Notes under the pieces: model-generated | Told to the model about the DNA's origin: nothing | What the model saw: the letters and a program-made list of their open reading frames with translations, nothing else | Databases searched by the model: none | Translations under genes and position numbers: made by a program | In this document: positions 58,537 to 64,000 of the stretch, piece after piece | Numbering within the stretch: the first letter of the stretch is position 1 | Layout: every line of letters begins with the position of its first letter | Source of the DNA: CAZSAT01 sp964604675 | Lineage (GTDB): Bacteria > Myxococcota_A > UBA796 > CAJQPC01 | Reading direction: 5' to 3' | Length of the DNA: 64,000 bases | NCBI GenBank assembly: GCA_964604675.1 | Contig: CAZSAT010000018.1 | Coordinates: 17,980-81,979, forward strand

Positions 58537-60588
58537 ATGCTGGTCGCGCTCTTGTCCTGTGGGGGTCTGCACGTGAGCTACCCGTCTGTCGCCCGAGGCG
58601 ACGTCGTCGACGACTTCTTCGGCACCCAGGTGCCCGATCCCTACCGCTGGTTGGAGACCGGCGGCTCGGAGGTCGAGGCCTTCGTGGCCGCCCAGAACGC
58701 GCTGACCCGCCAGATCCTGGACGGCGTGCCCGGGCGTGAAGCCACGCGGGCCCGGCTCGAGGAGCTCGTCGACCACGAGCGCTTCGGGTTGCCGAAACGG
58801 CGAGGCGAGCGCACCTTCTTCACCCGGAACGACGGACTCCAGCCGCAGGCACCGCTGTTCGTCGAGGAGGGCGGCCTCACACGCATGCTCTTCGACCCGG
58901 CCGATCTGAGCGCCGACAACAAGGATGCGTTGGTGTCCTGGACCCCGTCGCCGTCGGGTGCGCTCGTGCTCTGCGAGATCAGCGTGGGCGGCTCCGACTG
59001 GCGTCGGCTGCAGGTGCTCGACGTGTCCACGGGCGCGTGGCTCGAGGATCGGGTGGATCGCGTGAAGTTCTCGGCGCTCTCCTGGCGTGGCGACGAGGCC
59101 TTCTTCTACACGAGCTACCCCGGCGTGCCCGCGGGCCAGGAGCTCGAGGCCGTGAGCGTGGGGCCCACGTTGCACGAGCACCGTCTGGGAGATCGGCAGG
59201 TCGACGATCGCGTGGTGATGTCGGACCCGCACCACCCCGAGCGGGGCTTCAACGCCTGGGTCACCGGGGACGGCGCCCTGTTCGTGCATGTGTGGCGCGG
59301 CACGGGGCGGAGCGTCGAGATCCACTATGCCGACCCCATCGAGAGCGTGCCGCGGCCCCTGCGCACGGGCTTCGACGCCGAGTACCTGCTGCTCGGGAGC
59401 CAGGACGGGCAGCTCTACCTCCGCACCACGCTGGAGGCCGATCGTGGACGGGTGGTGCGGCTCGACCCGGAGACCCGCGAGATCGTCGAGGTCGTCGCGG
59501 AGCAGGAGGCCATCCTCGACGGTGGCGAGCTGATCGGAGGCCAGCTCGTGCTGCGCTTCAGCGAGCACGCCGTGCACCGCGTCGAGATCCGGGACCTCGA
59601 TGGAGCGCTCGTGCACACCGTCGCCCTGCCAGGGGTGGGGACCGTTGCCGGACTCCGCGGGACGGAGCACGACCCGAGCACGTTCTTCAGCTTCTCCAGC
59701 TTCTTGTCGCCGCCGACGATCTATACCTTGGACGTCGCCAGCGGAAGCGCAGACGTGTTCCAGGCACCCGAGGTGCCCTTCGACGGCGAGCGCTACGTGG
59801 TGGAGCAGGTGTTCTACCCGTCGAGTGACGGCGCCCAGGTTCCGATGTTCCTGGTGCGCCGCGGCGACCTGGAGCCCACGGGCGACCACCCGACGCTGCT
59901 CTACGGCTACGGCGGCTTCGGCCTCGCGCTCCACTCGGAGTGGAAGGCCGACGTCGCGGCCTGGCTGGAGCTCGGAGGCGTGTACGCCCAGCCGGGTCTG
60001 CGCGGGGGCGGCGAGTACGGGGAGGCGTGGCACCAGGCGGGCGCCAAGCTCCACAAGCAGCAGGTGTTCGACGACTTCATCGCCGCCGGCGAGTGGCTCG
60101 TGGCGCAAGGCTGGACGCGGCCGGATCGCCTGGCGATCCACGGTCGCTCCAACGGTGGCCTGCTGGTCGGAGCCTGCATGAACCAGCGCCCGGATCTCTT
60201 CGGGGCGGTGCTGGGAGGTGTGGGCGTGATGGACATGCTCCGCTACCACCGCTTCACGATCGGCTGGGCCTGGGCGAGCGACTACGGTCGTCCCGACGAC
60301 TCGGAGCTGTTCCCTACGCTGTACGGCTACTCGCCGGTGCACAACGTGCAGCCCGGGACCCGCTACCCGGCCACCCTGCTCTACACCGGGGATCACGACG
60401 ATCGGGTGGTGCCGGCGCACAGCTACAAGTTCGCCGCCGCGCTGCAGCACGCCCAGGCCGGGCCCGCGCCGATCCTCCTCCGGGTCGAGACCCGTGCGGG
60501 ACACAAGGTCGGCAAGTCCGTCCAGGTCTGGATCGACGAGGTCGCTGACTGGTATGCCTTCCTCGACCTGGCCCTGGACATGCCGTGA
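58537..60588 (+). CDS. Prolyl oligopeptidase family (S9) lipoprotein
   Basis: 683 residues. An N-terminal propeller (FFGTQVPDPYRWLE is the family opening) and a C-terminal alpha/beta hydrolase domain with Ser538 in IHGRSNGGLL, Asp in DHDDRVVP and His in RAGHKVGKS. The motif GGGEYGEAWHQAG before the nucleophile is typical. The lipobox MLVALLSC (Cys8) suggests a surface- or periplasm-anchored peptidase cutting after Pro in short peptides. TAGCAC lies at -13 to -8. The stop overlaps a K+ channel gene as GTGA. Confidence 0.92.
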   Translation: MLVALLSCGGLHVSYPSVARGDVVDDFFGTQVPDPYRWLETGGSEVEAFVAAQNALTRQILDGVPGREATRARLEELVDHERFGLPKRRGERTFFTRNDGLQPQAPLFVEEGGLTRMLFDPADLSADNKDALVSWTPSPSGALVLCEISVGGSDWRRLQVLDVSTGAWLEDRVDRVKFSALSWRGDEAFFYTSYPGVPAGQELEAVSVGPTLHEHRLGDRQVDDRVVMSDPHHPERGFNAWVTGDGALFVHVWRGTGRSVEIHYADPIESVPRPLRTGFDAEYLLLGSQDGQLYLRTTLEADRGRVVRLDPETREIVEVVAEQEAILDGGELIGGQLVLRFSEHAVHRVEIRDLDGALVHTVALPGVGTVAGLRGTEHDPSTFFSFSSFLSPPTIYTLDVASGSADVFQAPEVPFDGERYVVEQVFYPSSDGAQVPMFLVRRGDLEPTGDHPTLLYGYGGFGLALHSEWKADVAAWLELGGVYAQPGLRGGGEYGEAWHQAGAKLHKQQVFDDFIAAGEWLVAQGWTRPDRLAIHGRSNGGLLVGACMNQRPDLFGAVLGGVGVMDMLRYHRFTIGWAWASDYGRPDDSELFPTLYGYSPVHNVQPGTRYPATLLYTGDHDDRVVPAHSYKFAAALQHAQAGPAPILLRVETRAGHKVGKSVQVWIDEVADWYAFLDLALDMP

Positions 60589-61289
60589 GCGACTCGAGCG
60601 GGCTGCGCGTGTGGCATCGCGCGCTGGCCACGTGGAACAACGTCCTCTTGATCCCGCTGTTCGTGCTCCTGGCCATCGACGTCAGCGTGGCCGCGGAGAC
60701 CGCCGCGCTCGTGCACAACCCTTCGGCGGACTGGAACCTCTTCTTCTGCGCCAGCTTCTTCCTGGAGTGGCTGCTGGGGCTCGTGCTCGCCGAGGACCGT
60801 CGAGCCTACGTGATCAGCTTCGAGCGCATCGCGGAGCTGGTGTCATCGATCCCCTTCGGTTCGGTGTTCCAGGCAGGGCGTGTGATCCGCCTGATCCGGC
60901 TCCTCCGGGTCTTCCGGCTGATCGTGCGCGCTCGGCACCTGCGTGGGGCCGTCGGGCGCATGGCCCGCTTCGTGCTGGTGGCCTTGGCCACCTCCTTCTC
61001 CGGCGGGCTCGCGTTGCGCGTGATGGAGCCGGCGCTCTTCCGGGACAACAGCGACGCGTTCTGGTGGGCGGTCGTGACCATGTCGACCGTGGGCTACGGC
61101 GACTTCATCCCTCAGACCGATGCGGGGCGGCTCGTGGCGAGCGTGGTGATGGTGTTCGGCGTCGCCGTGATCGGCTACGCCGCCGGGGCGATTGCCACCA
61201 TCCTCGAGGACCCCGAGGAACAGGAGATGCTCATCCTGCTGCGTCGGATCGACGCCCGGCTGGCCGATCTGGCTGACGACGGGACCTGA
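60585..61289 (+). CDS. Voltage-gated-type K+ channel
   Basis: 234 residues. Hydrophobic segments at ~20-32, 48-70, ~82-95, an Arg-rich S4 (RVIRLIRLLRVFRLIVRARHLR, ~99-120) and the filter MSTVGYGD (filter core 168-173) show a Kv-like channel with a short cytoplasmic tail. The tail (EDPEEQEMLILLRRIDARLADL) could form a coiled-coil tetramerisation helix. Start GTG at 60585 overlaps the preceding stop. It resembles the channel at 36301-37758 but lacks an RCK domain. Confidence 0.88.
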   Translation: MSDSSGLRVWHRALATWNNVLLIPLFVLLAIDVSVAAETAALVHNPSADWNLFFCASFFLEWLLGLVLAEDRRAYVISFERIAELVSSIPFGSVFQAGRVIRLIRLLRVFRLIVRARHLRGAVGRMARFVLVALATSFSGGLALRVMEPALFRDNSDAFWWAVVTMSTVGYGDFIPQTDAGRLVASVVMVFGVAVIGYAAGAIATILEDPEEQEMLILLRRIDARLADLADDGT

Positions 61290-61299
61290 GCAGGTCGCG

Positions 61300-61305
61300 T
61301 AGGGT
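61300..61305 (+). promoter_or_regulatory. -10 element of the PqqB-like gene
   Basis: TAGGGT, -13 to -8 from the ATG at 61313; a GTG at 61304 overlaps it and is disfavoured. Confidence 0.45.
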
Positions 61306-61312
61306 GGGCCGC

Positions 61313-62116
61313 ATGCACCCCGTGCTCCACGTGCTCGGAACCGCGCAGGACGGTGGCCACCCTCATGCCGGCTGCGCGCGCTCCTGTTGTGCGGGAGCGT
61401 GGGAGGGTCCGGGCCACCTCTGCTCGTGCCTCGGCCTCGTGGTGGAGGGGCGCGCCTGGCTGCTCGACGCCACGCCCGACCTCGGCCGGCAGCTCCACGC
61501 GTTGCGCGCACCCCTGGGCGGCGTCGTGCTCACCCACGCCCACTACGGGCACGTGGTCGGCCTGTTGTCGCTCGGGCGCGAGGTGATGGGCAGCCGGCGG
61601 GTGCCGGTGTATGCCATGCCGCGGCTGCGGGGGTTCCTGCAGGACAACGCTCCGTGGGAGCTCCTGATCCGGGACGAGCACATCGTGTTGGAGCCGCTCG
61701 AGCTCGGGCTGGCGCTTCCAGAGGTCGAGATCCGGGCCGAGACCGTGCCCCACCGCGACGAGTACAGCGAGACCGTCGCGCTCACCGTGTGCGGGCCGCA
61801 GCGCAGCGTGCTGTACGCCCCCGACGTCGACGACTGGACCTCGTGGCCGCCGGAGCAGGCGGTGGCCCGGGTGGACCGCGCCTACCTCGACGGCACCTTC
61901 TACAGCCGTGACGAGCTGGACCCGCCGCGCGACGGGGTGAACCATCCGCCGATCCTTCGCACGCTCGAGCGCCTGCCCGCGGCCCTCCGGGGGCGGGTGC
62001 ACTTCGTGCATCTGAACCACACCAACCCCTGCCTCGATCCCCAGGGACCGGCTGCGTCGGCGGTGGCGGCTGCCGGCGCGTTCATCGCACGACGCGGGGA
62101 CCGTTACCTGCTCTGA
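61313..62116 (+). CDS. PqqB-like metallo-beta-lactamase-fold protein
   Basis: 267 residues. LGTAQDGGHPHAGC with nearby paired Cys, THAHYGHVVGLLSLG and the late NHTNP motif are PqqB family hallmarks, the MBL-fold hydroxylase that acts on the tyrosine ring in pyrroloquinoline quinone synthesis. The HxHxDH motif is modified (HAHYGH), as in PqqB. No pqqA, C, D or E is present in the window, so this may be an orphan paralogue of different function. The ATG at 61313 is preferred. It overlaps the convergent MFS gene by 13 nt. Confidence 0.8.
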   Translation: MHPVLHVLGTAQDGGHPHAGCARSCCAGAWEGPGHLCSCLGLVVEGRAWLLDATPDLGRQLHALRAPLGGVVLTHAHYGHVVGLLSLGREVMGSRRVPVYAMPRLRGFLQDNAPWELLIRDEHIVLEPLELGLALPEVEIRAETVPHRDEYSETVALTVCGPQRSVLYAPDVDDWTSWPPEQAVARVDRAYLDGTFYSRDELDPPRDGVNHPPILRTLERLPAALRGRVHFVHLNHTNPCLDPQGPAASAVAAAGAFIARRGDRYLL

Positions 62117-63315
62117 GCGGGGGGCACCCCCGGCGCTCGGATCACGAGGGCGCAGGCGGCCAGGAGCAGCGGTGGGACCATCGCCACCGTGAGCGCGCCG
62201 GCGTAGCTGCCGCTCAGGTCCTTGACGGCCGCCAGGGGCAGCGCGCCACAGGCGGCGCCGACGATGAACCAGCGCGATGCCGCCCCCTGGATCTCCCCGA
62301 CGTGCGCCAGGCCGAACCACCGCGGCCAGGCTGCGCCGTGGATGCTCCGCCAGGTGCCCGTCGCCACTCCGACGGCCACCGCATAGGCCAGCTCCAGGAC
62401 GCCGGGGGACAGCACCCGTGCGAGCCCGCACGCCCCACACAGGGCGGTGAGGGAGAGCGCGACCGGGTAGCGCAGGTCCACGCGGTCCAACAGCCGCCCC
62501 GTGACGACCGACACCACGGCCATCGTGGCGAACTGTGGCGCGAAGTTCGCCGCCGCTCGGGTCGGGTCGAGCCCCCGTTCGCCGAGCAGGGAGACCTGGT
62601 GGAACGCCATGCCGGTGATCGTGCCGGCCGTCGTGAGGCCGGCGAGCGCCAGGAGCCAGAAGGCCGGGCTCCGGTAGGCCTGGGACAAGGTCCAGCCTGC
62701 GCCCGCCGAGCTGGTCTCGATGGCCGGGTCCACCTCGTCCGGCTGTGGCGTTCCAAGCAGCCGCGACAGGGGCAGGAGCAGGGCGAGGCTGGCGCCCGCC
62801 AAGACGACCCAGGCCCCACGCCAGCCGATGTGGCTCACGAGCTGCTCGAGGGCCGCTGGCCACGGCGCGACCAGGGCGGCGGCCCCTGCGCTCGAGAGCC
62901 CCACCGCGAGTCCGCGCCGCCCGCGGAACCAGACCGCGAGCGCGTTCTGGCCGACGAGCCCGAGCGCGCCCTGCCCGAGGGTTCGGATGGCGACGAAGCC
63001 CATGGCCAGGGTGAGCGCCTCGGTCACCCGGCTCATGGCCAGGAGCGCCAGGGGGAACAAGACCGCGAGCACCGTCAGGACCGGACGGATGCCGTGGCGG
63101 TCCAGCAGCCGTCCGAGCTGGGGCATGACGGCGGCGCCGCCGAGCGTCCCGGCTCCGTAGAGGACCGTGAGCGTGGTGCGGGACATGCCGAGCTCGGCGA
63201 GCATCGGGTCGACGAACACGCTGATGCTGTAGGTCTGCCCCGGAGAGGTCAGGGCAAAGAGCAGGGTGGCCAGGGCGAGGGCGCCCCAGTACCTTCGTGG
63301 CCTCGGAGGCGTCAT
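62104..63315 (-). CDS. MFS transporter
   Basis: 403 residues with 12 predicted transmembrane helices. The loop-2 motif GRLLDRHGIRP and the NALAVWFRGRRGLAVGLSSAGAA segment are typical of the monocarboxylate/oxalate-formate porter-like group of MFS transporters. Substrate unknown. The ATG shares the palindrome CATG with the start codon of the divergent gene; TATCGT lies at -14 to -9 and there is no Shine-Dalgarno sequence. Confidence 0.88.
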   Translation of the reverse strand: MTPPRPRRYWGALALATLLFALTSPGQTYSISVFVDPMLAELGMSRTTLTVLYGAGTLGGAAVMPQLGRLLDRHGIRPVLTVLAVLFPLALLAMSRVTEALTLAMGFVAIRTLGQGALGLVGQNALAVWFRGRRGLAVGLSSAGAAALVAPWPAALEQLVSHIGWRGAWVVLAGASLALLLPLSRLLGTPQPDEVDPAIETSSAGAGWTLSQAYRSPAFWLLALAGLTTAGTITGMAFHQVSLLGERGLDPTRAAANFAPQFATMAVVSVVTGRLLDRVDLRYPVALSLTALCGACGLARVLSPGVLELAYAVAVGVATGTWRSIHGAAWPRWFGLAHVGEIQGAASRWFIVGAACGALPLAAVKDLSGSYAGALTVAMVPPLLLAACALVIRAPGVPPAQSR

Positions 63316-63949
63316 GCCGGGCGACGATAGCAACGCGGACCTGTCCAACTTCGGTCTGTTGGACCGCTGGGGCGAAGGGGACGGCCCGGACAAGAGGGCA
63401 GAGGCCCCGTCGTCGGCGCCCGCGGTCCCCCCTGTCGGTGCGGACGACGCGGTGACTGCAGCGGGGGACGCCGAGCCTCCTGAGCCGGTCGAACGGGTCG
63501 AGGAGCCGGTCACGGAGCCCGTCGTGCCGGAGGCCCGCCCGCTCCCTGGCGCGGCCGATCTCGAGGCGATGTTGGCCGGAGACGGAGACGAGGCCACCAC
63601 CGAGCGCGCGGCCGACTCGATCGTGGAGGAGCCGCTCGGCCAGGACGTGGACCCCGTGCCGGTCGAGGCCGTCACCCTGGACGACCGTCGCGAGCGGCGC
63701 GCGAAGCCCAAGGTGAGCGCGATCTCCGCGGCGATCATGTCCATCGTTCCCGGGGCGGGACACTTCTACCTCGGGCAGGTCGGCAAGGCCGTGCTCTTCG
63801 TGGCGCTCGCCTTCGGCGGCTGCTGCGGCACTCCGATGTCCGGTGGCCTGGCGATGATCACGGTCGTGACCGTCGCCGTCGTGGATGCCTACCTCGTCGG
63901 TCGTCGGCTCGAGCGAGGCGAACGCGTCGGCACCTGGAAGTTCTTCTAG
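63314..63949 (+). CDS. TM2-like membrane protein with acidic Pro-rich N-terminus
   Basis: 211 residues. The first ~130 are disordered, rich in Asp, Glu, Pro, Ala and Val. The C-terminal ~80 residues contain AIMSIVPGAGHFYLGQVGKAVLF, the TM2-domain signature, and end in a second helix and VGTWKFF. TM2 proteins occur in bacteria with signalling or membrane-sensing roles that are poorly known. GGAGG at 63305-63309 precedes the ATG by 4 nt. The start codon overlaps that of the divergent MFS gene by two bases. Confidence 0.7.
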   Translation: MPGDDSNADLSNFGLLDRWGEGDGPDKRAEAPSSAPAVPPVGADDAVTAAGDAEPPEPVERVEEPVTEPVVPEARPLPGAADLEAMLAGDGDEATTERAADSIVEEPLGQDVDPVPVEAVTLDDRRERRAKPKVSAISAAIMSIVPGAGHFYLGQVGKAVLFVALAFGGCCGTPMSGGLAMITVVTVAVVDAYLVGRRLERGERVGTWKFF

Positions 63950-63951
63950 CA

Positions 63952-64000
63952 GGCTGCTGAAAAAGTCGGACCGAGCATGCGCCGGCCAGCTTCGTCGCTG
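63952..64000. mobile_element. Possible end of an insertion sequence at the right edge
   Basis: Directly after the TM2-like gene the sequence GGCTGCTGAAAAAGTC appears. It has a run of A in very GC-rich DNA and resembles, from memory, terminal inverted repeats of some IS families (IS1182/IS5-like). The remainder is outside the window, so no transposase can be seen. Confidence 0.35.

Noticed and set aside
1..64000. CRISPR arrays, prophage modules, biosynthetic megasynthases, rRNA genes
   Set aside because: No regularly spaced repeats, phage structural genes, NRPS/PKS modules or rRNA sequences were seen on reading the window.

Overview
The window is very GC-rich DNA (about 70% by eye) from a Gram-negative bacterium, most likely a member of the Myxococcota or a related deltaproteobacterial lineage. 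Supporting signs are lpxD and outer-membrane-type proteins, two very large Ser/Thr-kinase–ATPase–TPR regulators, DUF1501-type secreted proteins, many lipoproteins with Asp/Thr-rich linkers after the lipobox, and one protein with a MYXO-CTERM-like tail. No phage or conjugation genes are visible. The only clear mobile trace is a 1.1-kb tRNA-Arg insertion, plus a possible IS end at the right edge. Coding density is extreme: 4-nt start/stop overlaps are the rule inside operons, and all nine convergent gene pairs overlap or abut.

Layout. 1-7.7 kb: partial PMT-type glycosyltransferase, SCO1-like copper protein, a pseudokinase/histidine-kinase giant and a PHP-domain lipoprotein. 7.7-8.9 kb: tRNA-Arg(CCU), whose 3' half is repeated 1118 bp downstream, enclosing a DUF4258/DUF2283 toxin-antitoxin-like pair. 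9-15.4 kb: two sulfatase-fold lipoproteins, a CotH-like lipoprotein and a ketosynthase-ACP-LpxD operon. 15.4-19.4 kb: a canonical Ser/Thr kinase regulator and an EamA transporter. 19.4-24 kb: two divergent operons around a FadR-like operator (OmpA-like lipoprotein, outer-membrane protein and START-like secreted protein on one side; FadR-type regulator and fatty-acid hydroxylase on the other). 24-27.7 kb: secreted propeller-like and P60-like proteins, then dihydropyrimidinase. 27.7-32.8 kb: a five-gene surface cassette built around DUF1501. 32.7-41.5 kb: ABC exporter, M23 peptidases, K+ channel with RCK domain, FG-GAP/ASPIC lipoprotein, DUF938 methyltransferase, and a second copy of the small CxxCH lipoprotein. 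41.5-51.9 kb: APH-fold protein, alpha/beta hydrolase, GNAT protein, a two-component system, VWA protein, a TSUP-esterase fusion, a PDZ protein and a PP2C phosphatase. 51.8-64 kb: M16-like protease, DUF1279, phosphatase-superfamily lipoprotein, M19 dipeptidase, prolyl oligopeptidase, second K+ channel, PqqB-like hydrolase, MFS transporter and a TM2-like protein.

The most notable signal is not a gene. Many operon-leading genes lack a Shine-Dalgarno sequence and instead carry a TAnnnT -10 hexamer at exactly -12 to -7 from the start codon, which predicts leaderless mRNAs. The same bacterium uses extremely short lipoprotein signal peptides (6-13 residues before the lipobox Cys, without Lys or Arg) in 14 proteins, and apparently CTG starts in CTGA overlaps. 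The FadR-like divergon and the DUF1501 cassette with its six-cysteine paralogous lipoproteins are the best candidates for uncharacterised systems.
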